The notes beneath the pieces are model-generated. The model did not search any database. It was not told the DNA's origin and saw nothing but the letters and a program-made list of their open reading frames with translations. Of a DNA stretch of 64,000 bases, positions 53,220 to 64,000 are shown in pieces; positions within the stretch are counted from its first letter, which is position 1, and every line of letters begins with the position of its first letter. A program made the translations under genes and the position numbers. Source of the DNA: Xestospongia bergquistia (taxonomy: Eukaryota > Porifera > Demospongiae > Haplosclerida > Petrosiidae); the NCBI GenBank assembly GCA_963965975.1, contig OZ014418.1, positions 7,295,275 to 7,359,274 on the forward strand, given 5' to 3'.

Positions 53220-54208
53220 ATGTCAAACACTTGGCAGGTATTTGTTAAGAGTGGTACTAATGGAAAGTCATGGACAATTATACTACATGGCAAAGCTGAG
53301 GTATCAAATATTATTACTTTTCTACTTTAGAATTCATTATTTTTTAGAGTATTACAATTTTAGAATTCAAACAGTTAGTATCTAAAAAGACTGGATTCAA
53401 ACCGGATGAACAATATCTGGAATATGGTGGTGAACCAATGAAAGATAATGACACACTTGCTGATTATCCTCGACTAAAAAATAGATCAACTATTAATCTT
53501 ACAGGACGTCTACTCGGAGGAGGAAAGAATATTAGTCGTCCACGTCAGTTAAACAATGACTGTAATTTCTGTTATACAGATCCTTCCATTATGTTGCCAT
53601 GTAAACATAATTACTGTGTTGATTGCCTTATAAAGCAAGTTAAATCAAGTACCATTGTTATGGTTGGAGGAAGACCCTCTTTTAAATGTCAAGAAAACAA
53701 CTGTAAGTCTCACTGGGATACTCGAGTCCTCGGCAACATAGACAATCTTACTGATATTGATTTCAACAAGATTTGTACAGAAATAGCTGAAGCTCGAACA
53801 CACCAAAATGCTTTTGTTGCTGAATGTCCAGGATGTCTAGTATTATGCCAGCGACCTGATGTAAGAACATTACGTGTACAATGTCCCATTTGTCACAAAC
53901 AAGGTAAACCAGATTTCTGCTGGGAATGTAAGCAGCCATGGAAAGGTTCTGGCACGAGTTATTGTGGTAATGAATATTGCAACGATGTTTTAACAAAAAC
54001 TAAATTGCTCAATGCACCACTTAAGAAAGCCTATGGCATTGAAATACGTTCAGTTCGTATGTGTCCTAATTGTCATGTAATAATTGAGCACAAGGATTGT
54101 TGCAGGAATGTTACATGTAAATGTGGACTGACGTTTTGTTTTCGATGCTTGATACAGAAGGAATGTAAAAAAGATTGCCAACTAGCGCCAATACAAACTG
54201 TTGATTAA
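53220..54208 (+). CDS. Ubl-RBR cluster copy 3: full ubiquitin-like + RING1-IBR-RING2 protein
   Basis: Exons 53220-53300 and 53348-54208 give 313 aa. The Ubl domain covers residues about 1-80 (EFKQLVSKKTGFKPDEQYL, YGGEPMKDNDTLADYPRL). RING1 has CNFC...CKHNYCVDC...C-x4-C, the RBR-type ending. The IBR has CPGC...CPIC...FCWEC..W...CGNEYC. RING2 has MCPNCHVIIEHKDCCRNVTC then CGLTFCFRC. The Cys that aligns with the RBR catalytic Cys (second C of DCC) is present, but the residue two on, usually His (GGCxH), is Asn. An N-terminal Ubl with a C-terminal RBR recalls parkin and HOIL-1, yet there is no RING0 or NZF, so orthology to either is unlikely. Predicted E3 ubiquitin ligase. Confidence 0.88.
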
Positions 54209-54349
54209 TACTTGTTGTATTAAACAATAATAAGTTTTTCATATACTGTTTACTTTGTTAGCTTTTGTTTAAAATTTATAATAATAATAATAACACACAT
54301 TTTATTTTTTGATTATGTTTCTTGATTATTGTTAGTTAAAAATTACTGG

Positions 54350-57300
54350 CTATTGATGGAATATTTTCCCAATTTTTGCTGCTTTATAATCTGCTCTCAA
54401 TTGAATAGTTCTCATAATAACATTACGATCAAAACTAACCTGTAAAATAATACAAATATATATATAATAATAATAATAATACAAATATATAATAATAATA
54501 ATACAAATATATATATATTACAATTATGGCTTAATATCAATTACTTACATAAGGTTCTTCGGAACAAACTTGTTTCAAGTTCTCTGGCATAACAATAAAA
54601 AGATTACAAAGTGTTTGGAGGTTCTCAAATACCTCATCCAAATAAGGGTTCTAAAAGAGAAGGAGTAAGACCCTAGTAACTAATAACTAATAATATCACA
54701 TACTTCAAATTCTTTGAATACTTTTCTATATTCATTAACATCACATATTAGGTACATGGCACCTAGTATGAAGAGGGGTGGAGTCAAAGTACAACAACTA
54801 TTATTAGTTTTACCTATTGAGTTAACAGTAAATGTGAGAATATGTTCATATAGTACTCTATGAACACGGATACCAAATTCAAGTAGTATCACTTCTTGGT
54901 TTTTACCATCAAGTGATATTTTTATAACTTTTGTACATTGTGTGATATGACTGACAGCTTTTAGACAAATCTGTGTATGTATGTGTGTGTAAGAGGGATA
55001 TATTTATAAAGACGACTTCTTCTTACAGCTGATGTCTCAGGTATGCCAGGCTCTTCAGGTTTATAATCTGTCTTCTTCTGATTTGACAATATTTGGCTCA
55101 ATATAGTAACCATATTAGTGATAGATCTATGATACAAGACAAAGGAATAATGGAGTATACATCTATTGTGTATATATATATATATAATATTATATTATAT
55201 TATAGACCTGCTCTGTCTAAATGATATCGAGCACTCTTCAACAGACTTAGATACTTTAGTATAATATTATATTATATTATATTACATTATATTATATTAC
55301 ATTATATTATATTATATTATATTACATTATATTATATATATCACTTACTTTTCAACTCCAGTTTCAATTTTAGATTCTAATTTTGTCATTCTTTCTCTTT
55401 TCTTGTCATTACAAGCAGCAGCAACTGGTGCATATCTATAATAGACAAGATCTTTATATTTTAGTTCTATTATTAGGAGTAATATTTACTGTATAGAGGG
55501 TAAGATAATATCTCTAAATTGTTTCTCAATGAGATGTACATTTTTATTAATACATCCAACAACTTGAAGGAATAGACCAGGAGGACCTACTTTGATGTCA
55601 ACTGAGAGAGAAAGAGAGATATAATGTTACATAATAGTGTTAAGTATAGTACCTGCTAGATCCAATGCTACAGTGAAGTGGTCACCACATAGTGCAGCAA
55701 GTACAGTATGAAATATCTCTCTCATAGCATGTGATAGTTCTCTGTCCATTAATAACTGGAGGTGTGGTTAATTACAGTTATTTATTAAAGGATTTACCTC
55801 TTGACATCTTTTAATAGAGTTCTTAGATTCTGTCAAAACACTTGTGCAGACATTTTCTGATATAAAGGCTTCTTCAGGACTTGTCACACTATCAATGACT
55901 GTTTGATGAGTTGTAGCACGACTACTATATATGAAACATTACATCATTAACTATATAGTTACTATATTTAGAACTACATGAGACATTAAATCATAGACTA
56001 GTTACTATATTTAGAACTTACGCTACTCCATTAGATTTTTTCTGTATACCAACTAAACTATTGAACTCTTCTAATAATTGATGACATTTTTGTTCTAAAT
56101 GTTTCACTTCAGATCTAGCAAAAGAATAGTATTGTAAATAATATCACTTGAATATTATACCATTATACCAATGAAGTAATGTACCATTATACCAATGTAT
56201 TAATGTACCATTATACCAATGTACTAATGTACCATTATACCAATGTACTAATATACCATTATACCAATGTACTAATGTACAACTATACCAATGTATTAAT
56301 GTACCATTATATCAATGTACTATTATACCATTATACCAATGTACTAATGTACCATTATACCAATGTACTAATGTACCATTATACCAATGTACTAATGTAC
56401 CATTATACCAATGTACTAATGTACCATTATACCAATGTACTAATGTACCATTATACCAATGTACTAATGTACCATTATACCAATGTACTAATATACCATT
56501 ATACCAATGTATTAATGTACCATTATACCAACGAAGTAATGTACCATTATATCAATGTATTAATGTACCATTATACCAACGAAGTAATGTACCATTATAT
56601 CAATGTACTAATATACCATTATACCAATGTATTAATGTACCATTATACCAATGTACTAATGTACCATTATACCAATGTACTAATGTACCATTATACCAAT
56701 GTACTAATATACCATTATACCAATGTATTAATGTACCATTATACCAACGAAGTAATGTACCATTATATCAATGTATTAATGTACCATTATACCAACGAAG
56801 TAATGTACCATTATATCAATGTATTAATGTACCATTATACCAATGTACTAATGTACCATTATACCAATGTACTAATATACCATTATACCAATGTATTAAT
56901 GTACCATTATACCAACGAAGTAATGTACCATTATATCAATGTATTAATGTACCAGGGATTCATACAGGGGGGGGGGGAACCTGGGATTTCCCCTCCCAAA
57001 CTCCAGTTTCCCCCCCAAGAAGTTTCACTTTGTACATAACAATAATGAGATTGATTAATAAAAACAATTACTCTTAAAGCATGCAGTCTTGTTATTTACA
57101 ATAACCGTTTCCCCCCCCCCCCCCCTAAGAAAAAATCCTGTATGAATACCTGTGTACAATTATACCAATGAAGTAATGTACCATTATATCAATGTATTAA
57201 TGTACCATTATACCAACGAAGTAATGTACCATTATACCAATGTACTAATGTACCATTATACCAATGTATTAATGTACCATTATACCAATGAAGTAATGTA

Positions 57301-59174
57301 CCATTATACCAATGTATTAATGTACCATTATACCAATGTATTAATGTACTATTATACCAATGTATTAATGTACTATTATACCAATGTATTAATGTACTAT
57401 TATACCAATGTACTAATATACCATTATACCAATGTGCCAAATTGCCAATGTATTAATGTACCATTATATCAATGTACCAATGTACTTACTCAGCATATCC
57501 TGCTAAATGTTCACTAAATAATGTCACTCGCAATGTTTTGGTGAGGAATACCGGATCAAATTTTGCATCCAACTTTGCCAATGTATCCCTCAAAATCATA
57601 GCCCTAACAATACCATATATAGTCTAATTAACCAAACTAAAAATAATATTAAACTGACCTTATATGTAGTCCATATAATTTATTGAGATAGCTCTCCACA
57701 TTTTTGTTTGTGTCTTGTAACTCTCTAGAGACGTGATCCTATAATAATATTCATAGTCTTTAGACTCGATTAAATGGGTGTGACTAACAAAAAGATACTT
57801 CTCAGTAGACTGTTGAATATATTTCAACATGACATCTTCAGGAGCATCAAATACCTCTGTCATTTGTTTGTACACCTGAACATCACATGACAATCATATG
57901 ATAGTCATGTGATCATAATACTAACTTTGGCAGAACGCATTTCGACATTTCTGAACATATCTTCAGTATAAGTAGATCCACTTTGATTAAGATTCTATTA
58001 TTATAATAAATAAAAGTCTTCATAATTATTATAATGACATTTACTTACACCAATATGATGAGAGACATAGTTAACAATACATTTATTAGCTCCCTAATGG
58101 AATAGAATTGAATGTACTGATAAAAAATATCTTACTTCTGGAAAGTTTTGTAATGTACTAGCATAAAGACGCATTCTCTTTACATCAGAAGCAGATAATG
58201 CTTCATAAAATTTATCCACTAACTGTTTCTCAATATCAGCATATCTTGTAGCAATATTTTGTCTCATAAAATGATATCTAATAAATATAGTGTTACATTA
58301 ATAGATATATTAGTTGTCATATATTATAGACTTCCTTATAAGGTCAGTATTACTAAAATACTCACTGTTCATTTCTTGGTAGCTCGGATGCTAAAGTATT
58401 TAATTTGTTAATTAAGTCAGCTGCTTCAGGAAGCTAAAAAAAGTAGGTGTGTCAATACAAATATAGTACATGTATGCTCACTCGTGTTGGATCAGTAAAT
58501 TCTAGACGAGAAGGTTTCGATTTAGTTTCAAATTCTGTCATAATTTCCATAAGTCTTTGAGCCTCTATATCTCTTTGTCGATGAGAATTTGAGGATTCCA
58601 ACTGGTCTCCAAGGTGGACTACTTTACGAGCTACATATGTGATTCTATCTTCCAAGACTTGGAACTCCTCAAAAGCATCCTACAATGAAATGAATCATGT
58701 GATCAATCATGTGACATATTACTAACACGAAACATAGGTTCTAGTTCTCGTACACGTCCCACATGATCTCTTTCTTGTTTGGCACATACAAATTCTAATT
58801 TTTCCACTCTTTTATGAATCTTATCATTTAAATCTTGTAGGTGTTCCAAACTGACCTGTAATGAGGTAATTAGTGGTGGGTGGAGCTTATGAAACAACCC
58901 CTCCTTACCTGAAATGACTCTAATAGTACTTTAGGATCAAATGGCATGCCTTTCTTCTTACTAAGAGGACCTAAACCAGTATTTGGATCAAGTTGAGCAA
59001 GTTTCTCGATATATTTCTCCAGAACAAAAGACTCCTAGAAATGGATATACAGGACTATGTAATGGACAGACAGAACTATGCAATGGACAGACATATCATT
59101 GCAATGGACAAACAGCTTACTGGTTCAAAGTCCTTTAAAGTGTGAGCAGAATAAGTAGGCATATCCCTAGCCAT
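54350..59174 (-). CDS. EXOC5: exocyst complex component 5 (Sec10)
   Basis: Start MARDMPTYSAHTLKDFEP at 59174. Diagnostic blocks are ESFVLEKYIEKL, FDPKVLLESFQVSLEHLQDLN, YVARKVVHLGDQLESSNSHRQR and EAADLINKLNTLASELP. The terminal exon reads DRNVIMRTIQLRADYKAAKIGKIF (human LDKNILHSFVQLRADYRSARLARHF). Around 700 aa over some twenty exons. The subunit tethers secretory vesicles to the plasma membrane within the octameric exocyst (family knowledge). One intron is inflated to about 1.3 kb by a minisatellite, while the others stay small. Head-to-head with TRAF7. Confidence 0.94.
55160..55340. repeat. AT-only low-complexity (ATTAT)n, EXOC5 intron
   Basis: Runs of ATATAT and ATTATATTAT/ATTACATT pentamers surround the short exon near 55210-55250. 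Confidence 0.8.
56157..57484. repeat. 24-bp minisatellite, about 45 units, EXOC5 intron
   Basis: The unit is TACCATTATACCAATGTACTAATG with variants (ATGAAG, ACGAAG, ATATCAATG) that themselves recur in ordered blocks. It is split into about 33 units and about 13 units by a 200-bp insertion at 56953-57152. Because 24 is divisible by three, it produces open frames (for example 56179-57039, YHYTNVLM repeats) that should not be taken for genes. Confidence 0.95.
56953..57152. mobile_element. 200-bp MITE with 16-bp terminal inverted repeats
   Basis: Left end CAGGGATTCATACAGG (56953-56968) and right end CCTGTATGAATACCTG (57137-57152) are inverted repeats with one mismatch. Subterminal G-run and C-run tracts are also in inverted orientation. 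TGTAC directly flanks both ends (56948-56952, 57153-57157), a 5-bp target duplication. Removing the element restores one regular minisatellite unit. No ORF is present, so it is non-autonomous. The CAGGG end resembles hAT-type termini, but 5 bp is shorter than the usual hAT 8-bp duplication. Confidence 0.88.
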
Positions 59175-59474
59175 CTTTGCTATTACACGTGATTATCACA
59201 TGACCAATAAACCTCTGGTAGCCCTAATTATATATTAGGTGTGGCTGTTATAATATTTGCAGTATTAATATGCAGCGATCTCTTGTTTAACGTTTTTCGG
59301 GAATATTCCAATTTTTAGAAGTATCTAGTAAGTCTTAATTTTAAAATGATTAACAAGTTAAATTTTAGTATAAAAAATAACTGTTTCTATCAGCGTTCCA
59401 AAAAAATGTTACTAAAAATAACTTGCCATGTTACTATTTTTAGCAACAGACTGCAGCATTATAACAACACAGAG
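59175..59474. promoter_or_regulatory. divergent region EXOC5 / TRAF7
   Basis: A 300-bp interval with AGGTGTGGCTGTTA (59238-59251). It includes an upstream in-frame ATG at 59346 that could extend TRAF7 by 43 residues. Confidence 0.5.
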
Positions 59475-61132
59475 ATGGCAACCAGTCCTAAAGCAACCAA
59501 GTTTGTTGAGGAGCCACCAGCACTAATATGTCCTATCTGTCAACGTATATTCCATGAACCAGTGATCTCCATTAAATGTGGCCATACATTTTGCAGACGA
59601 TGTATTGAGAGTATGGCACACAGTGGTAATTCATGTCCTATTGATAATATCACATGTGATGCTAGTCAGTTGGTAATAAATCGTGCTGTCATTGGACAAA
59701 TTGATGATCTCTCAATTTATTGTTGCCATGGTATCATATCTTATGATCATGGTCTGACGTATGAGAAGGATCCTAAAGGATGTCCGGAGATTTTGAAACT
59801 TGGACAACGTGATAAGCATGAGTCTGGGTGTGGTTATGCTACTGCCGTGTGTCCTGTGGGCGGAGAGGAATGTGGGAAGTTGAGACAGAAGGATTTAGAG
59901 GCACACATGTCCTCATGTTCACGTGTGCCATGTCCTTTTTCAGACTTTGGTGAGTAATCATTATTTATTACAACTATTATTATATAAACAATTATAACTT
60001 AATAAGTTATCAATGTTGTACTACTACTAACAATCTCATTTTCTCTCTCTCTCTCTCTCTCAGGTTGTCTTTTCAGAGGAGTTAAAGAACAGGTCATAGA
60101 ACATAAAGTTGACTGTGTATATCGTGATGAATCTCAGTTATTAGCAATTACAATGAAAGAGGTATATTGGATGTTATTTTGTGTGTGTGTGTGTGTTGTA
60201 ATGTATTTGTCTTATTCTCTGTTTGTTTTCTGTGTAGCTTAAGATTGTTAAAACACAGAACAATGACTTACAGCAGTCTTTAACAAAAGCAATTAAATCA
60301 TTAGAAAAATTGTCTTTAGAAAAACAAACAATGTCATCTCAAATGGAACAGCAGGCACTGTAAGAAGTGCATCGATTCATTAATCCATCTATCCATTCAT
60401 CCATCCATTCATTAATCCATCTATCCATTCATCCATCCATTCATTAATCAATCTATCCATTCATCCATCCATTCATTAATCTATCCATCCATCCATTCAT
60501 CCATCCATTCATTAATCTATCCATCCATCCATTCATTAATCCATCCATCCATTTATTAATCCATTCATCCATCCATTCTCTTAGTACCATCACTACACTT
60601 ACATCAAGAATGGATAAATTAGAGTCAGAAATAGAATCATTTAAATCTGTTAAATTAAGAAAAAATACAAATATGATAGTCACTTCTTCTCCAATGTCTG
60701 TTCCAACTAATAATCATGCAATAGAGGGTAACCACACCCCAGTCTATCAGAGAAGGTATTACAAGTGACTCCACCCACTAATTTAATGCTTCGTTATCTC
60801 TTTAGATCTTATGCTGATCCTAGACGATGGTCTATAGAGTCTACCTCATCACTCACGTCTCTTCCCCCATTACCTGAGGCACAACGAGGAGCATTTGTAT
60901 GGCAAATGCCATTTACATTGAAATGTATTGGTACATTCAGGTACATGTGTGTTAGCTGACCTACAAATGACCTTTGACCTTTACAGAGGTCACAAGGGTA
61001 CTATCTGGTCTTTAGTAACGTATGGTGACCGTTTGTTTAGTAGTAGCAGTGATGGTACTATTAAAGTATGGGACATTGCAGATCTAAGAAGAGGGTGTCT
61101 AAAAACTATACCTGCTCATAAAGAAGCTGTAA

Positions 61133-61222
<90 letters not shown>

Positions 61223-61841
61223 AATTCTCTTTCTCTTGCAGACCATGTCTTTAGCTATTGGACGTGGTATTCTCTATAGTACTGGTACTGATTTATCATT
61301 ACGATCGTGGCAAGTAGAATCAGTATCTGAATTAGGAAAAGTAGAAGTAAGAATTGAACAGTAAGGAACATAGACTGATACCTATTCCTCATTAGAATGC
61401 ACATGAGGGTATTATTAGTGCTATGATATGTTCTAAAGATTATATCATTACTTCATCTTTTGCTTCTATTAAAGTAAGTCTATTAATATAATAAAGTTTT
61501 AACTGATGTGATCTGGGATTTAGTTCTGGGACCCTTTAACTCTTCACGAAATTCATAGTATAGGGTCCAAGGAAGGATTATCTCACTGGGTCCGAGCAAT
61601 GGTTCATGATAAAAGAAAGGTACAAACCAAGTCTCAGACTCAAATATCCATACCGGTATGAGTTCATGTCTGTTTATATAGGACATATTATACACTGGTT
61701 CTCATAATAAAGTTCATGTTTGGAAAATTGGAGGTGATTTTAAACTCATTAACGAAATGAGTACAAGTTATGGAGCAATCTTTTCGCTAGCAATAACAAA
61801 AAAATATGTCATTGTTGGTAAGTGACAAGATAATAGCAAAC

Positions 61842-61879
<38 letters not shown>

Positions 61880-62304
61880 GGTACTCATAATCAAAACATA
61901 CAGGTCTATGATAATAACACATTACATCATATTTGTTCCTTAACTGGTCATATTGGTTGTGTTACTACATTAAAAGTTACTGAGTCACCAGCTGGTGTTT
62001 ATATGTTCTCAGGATCATCTGATTCAATAGTGCAAGTAAAAAAAATGGATGAATTAATGAATGCCAGATAGGAGATAGACCTGTAGTTTAATTTATATCT
62101 GTTTTAGGTATGGAATTTAGAGAATATGTTACCAATACAAGCATTACAAAGACATGAGAAACCAGTACAAGCAATGGCTGTTTGGCATGATACAGTATTC
62201 ACTGGATCAGAAGATGAGGAGATTAAAGTAATGACATTGTCTAACATATATTATTACACTGGTTTTGTCTCGTCTTATAGGTTTTTAAACATTTCAAATT
62301 ATAA
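59475..62304 (+). CDS. TRAF7: TRAF7, RING and seven-WD40 E3 ubiquitin ligase
   Basis: MATSPKATKF at 59475 is preferred, as it abuts the conserved region; an in-frame ATG at 59346 would add a non-conserved extension. RING: CPICQRIFHEPV, CGHTFCRRC, CPIDN. Zn-finger region: CGYATAVCPVGGEECG, HMSSCSRVPCPF, CLFRG..EQVIEHKVDC. A coiled coil follows (about 60240-60660). Seven WD40 blades run from GHKGTIWSLVTYGDRLFSSS to HEKPVQAMAVWHDTVFTGS. The protein ends IKVFKHFKL through a last short exon. TRAF7 cooperates with MAP3K3 in JNK/p38 signalling (family knowledge). Introns carry TCCA, GA and CT microsatellites. Confidence 0.94.
60370..60580. repeat. (ATCC)n/(ATTA)n tetranucleotide repeat, TRAF7 intron
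   Basis: ATTCATCCATCC and ATTAATC units recur through the intron inside the coiled-coil coding region. The sequence is very like the repeat in the myosin intron at 30195-30325. Confidence 0.85.
61139..61218. repeat. (GA)n microsatellite, TRAF7 intron
   Basis: A GA dinucleotide run of about 80 bp directly follows the 5' splice site of a WD40-encoding exon. The RE-repeat reading frame across it is spurious. Confidence 0.9.
61846..61879. repeat. (CT)n polypyrimidine tract, TRAF7 intron
   Basis: A pure CT run precedes the TAG acceptor of a late WD40 exon. It has the same arrangement as the CT run in the TECPR2 intron at 7788-7824. Confidence 0.8.
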
Positions 62305-62475
62305 AAAATCATATATTTTTGAATGGAATTGTGTTTTATTCATTGTACTTCTTTTAAATAGAGAAGTATTCCACCACTGATATATATATAACACTGCTCT
62401 AATGAAATAGAAGTGCTTGACTAGACAATCTACATCATAAATGTCATCGATATTGCCATTAATGGTCATATAATG

Positions 62476-63083
62476 TTATATATGGCATTTAGTAGTATGA
62501 TGTTCTTGAAATATTCTAAGGTATACCCATCTCACTATACCTATTACTAAATTAACTACAGCTCCCAATACTCCTCCAACGCAACAAGGAATAGGCCACA
62601 CCTACAAACATAAACCCACTATAATTATAATGTCATATGAATATGACCACACCCACCTGCCAAGGTACCTTCCAATCTAACAGGAGAACAAATGCACCTA
62701 TCCACGATCCCAGTAATGTTAATATAGCATTATAAAAACAGTAATTATATGTACTATATTTATGTTGTCTAATATATAGACCAGAAATAATATATCATTG
62801 TCTTGGTATGCACCACTTACAATAGAATGAAAGTCTCTATCCATGGTTCTGGTTGCCATGGTAACAGTATTAAAGGTGGTATCAATATAAGACTTGTCAT
62901 TAGTACTGACCAAAGTAATGTCTCAAAGAAGTGTCTATAATTAATTAGATATCACCATGGAAACGTTTATTATACTAACTGGATAATAGCTGCACCAAAT
63001 AATATCCCGATCAAATGAAAAATAATAACACTAAATAAAATGATCTTCACTGGAAAAGACACATACTTCACAACAACTTCCAT
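62476..63083 (-). CDS. PIGF: GPI-anchor biosynthesis protein PIG-F
   Basis: MEVVVKYVSFPVKIILFSV at 63083 begins a mostly hydrophobic protein of about 165 aa. The diagnostic block is LLGSWIGAFVLLLDWKVPWQ followed by VWPIPCCVGGVLGAVV. It matches human [30 protein letters not shown]. PIG-F partners PIG-O or PIG-G to add ethanolamine phosphate to GPI mannose in the ER (family knowledge). Human PIG-F is 219 aa, so the N-terminal membrane segments appear to be missing here or lie in an unrecognised exon. Only 81 bp separate its start from that of seipin. Confidence 0.83.
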
Positions 63084-63164
63084 CTTTACCTGCTGAGACA
63101 GCAAATTATATTCTTATTAAAGCACATCTCATATCCTTGTTCTGTCTAATAAAGTTTGAGGAAG
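63084..63164. promoter_or_regulatory. bidirectional promoter PIGF / seipin
   Basis: There are 81 bp between divergent ATGs. Unlike most others in the window it has no CACCC-type word. Confidence 0.5.
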
Positions 63165-64000
63165 ATGATCAGAAGAATTATTGCTTTTCCAGGTCGAGCA
63201 TGGAAGTTTGCACTCGACTCCACAAAGGAGATTATAATGAAGATCTTGTTAACAATTCTACTGTTTACAGGATACCTAATCTTTGCTATGATTGTTTATG
63301 TTGCTATGAGGCATGTTTTGGTACCACAAAAAACACATGTGGTACCTGTACATTTGTATTTTAGGTATGTGTGTGTTGACTAATAGTGCGTTAAAATGTA
63401 GTGATTATAGGGGGAATCATAATAATGGAAATATATACTATGTTTTCATTATTTAGTTCTCAATGTGCTTCAAATACTCATATCAGTCAAACACTTCATA
63501 ATAAATGGCCTCCAAGTAATAATCACGAGGTATTATTGTTATATGTATGCTTTAGTCATATATTTCTCAACTCTAGACTCTCTTCTCTCAAAAATGCCAT
63601 TATCCATTTGCTGAGTTTTTCTTAGCAGGTGGCGAGAGGTTACTTAGCCCTGGTCATTCATACACAATAGCTGTTGAACTGGAGATGCCAGAAAGCCCTC
63701 AAAATGAACTATTAGGTAGTGAGTTAAATATATCACAACATTACATATGATAACATTTGATATCCAGGTATGTTCATGGTTAACTTGACTCTATACTCTA
63801 ACTCTGGTAAAAATTTAGGCACTTCTATTAGACCAGTAAGCTCCACCCACTGTTGATTATACTGACATAATAATATTTTAGGCAATGCTCCATTATAAAT
63901 CATCATTATTACATACAATGTCAACTATGTTATTTTCTTTTCCGTTAATACTGGGACTAACTGAAGAAAAACAGAGAATTACCATATCTATGATAGAGGA
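63165..64000 (+). CDS. BSCL2: seipin, lipid-droplet assembly protein (3' end off window)
   Basis: MIRRIIAFPGRAWKFALD at 63165 is followed by the first transmembrane helix (ILLTILLFTGYLIFAMIVYV). Then come HVVPVHLYFSSQCASNTHIS, FAEFFLAGGERLLSPGHSYTI, VELEMPESPQNELLGMFMV and PAMLHYKSSLLHTMSTMLFS. This matches seipin (human LELELPESPVNQDLGMFLV, VMLHYRSDLLQ). The luminal beta-sandwich domain is intact to the window edge; the second transmembrane helix is not reached. Seipin oligomers sit at ER-lipid droplet contacts (family knowledge). Confidence 0.93.

Noticed and set aside
56179-57039. A 286-codon open frame of YHYTNVLM repeats, and similar frames at 57152-57517
   Set aside because: It lies in an intron of EXOC5 on the opposite strand and arises because the minisatellite period (24 bp) is a multiple of three.
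59160-59180. YY1-type AAGATGGC element overlapping the EXOC5 start codon
   Set aside because: Many starts here read ATGGC simply because Ala follows Met in a good Kozak context. One exact match is not convincing.
59346-59474. Upstream ATG extending TRAF7 by 43 residues
   Set aside because: It is in frame, but the extension has no family resemblance. The ATG at 59475 abuts the conserved region. Not excluded.
61130-61224. Poly(Arg-Glu) tail in the TRAF7 frame
   Set aside because: It is readthrough into a (GA)n intron. Splicing at GCT|GTAAGG to ACCATGTCT restores the WD40 sequence.

Overview
The window looks like nuclear DNA of an early-branching animal and is most consistent with a demosponge such as Amphimedon (inference; no database search was possible). 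The base composition is AT-rich. Genes are intron-rich and very tightly packed, with many introns of only about 40-60 bp. The gene set is metazoan: a LRRK-type ROCO kinase, TECPR2, SETD3, TRAF7, a RIN-type Rab5 exchange factor, a MyTH4-FERM myosin, exocyst EXOC5 and seipin. I see no bacterial operons, CRISPR arrays, rRNA or tRNA genes, and no virus-like element.

Layout: LRRK-like kinase (-, runs off the left edge) / TECPR2 (+); MTHFS (-) / hydroxyacid oxidase (+); kizuna-like (-), TYW5 (-), poly(A) polymerase (-) / MyTH4-FERM myosin (+), SETD3 (+); TMEM62 (-) / MBIP (+); RIN-like (-) / DH-domain RhoGEF with a CRIB-like tail (+); LSM1 (-) / DNAJC17 (+); a secreted or anchored NTR/TIMP-like protein (+); a tandem cluster of Ubl-RBR ubiquitin-ligase genes (+, three genes and one decayed fragment); EXOC5 (-) / TRAF7 (+); PIGF (-) / seipin (+, runs off the right edge). 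Sixteen of the 23 genes form eight head-to-head pairs whose start codons are separated by 46 to 518 bp. Seven tail-to-tail junctions leave 87 to 565 bp between stop codons. Most promoters must therefore be shared or lie within a few dozen bases of the start codon.

The genes do not form one pathway. Recurrent themes are ubiquitin transfer (three Ubl-RBR genes, TRAF7), membrane traffic and lipid handling (TECPR2, RIN, EXOC5, seipin, PIGF), mRNA metabolism (poly(A) polymerase, LSM1, DNAJC17) and actin or Rho control (myosin, SETD3, RhoGEF).

The least ordinary parts are these: the Ubl-RBR cluster at 50.5-54.2 kb, with domain loss, decay and an altered catalytic His; the RhoGEF with a C-terminal CRIB-like motif and no PH domain; a triplicated 3' splice site in the oxidase gene; a 200-bp MITE with a 5-bp target duplication inside a 24-bp minisatellite; and a CACCC-type word repeated near most start codons. 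Exon boundaries were worked out by eye from GT/GC-AG sites, reading frame and remembered family sequences. Long genes without listed exons are given as start-to-stop spans.
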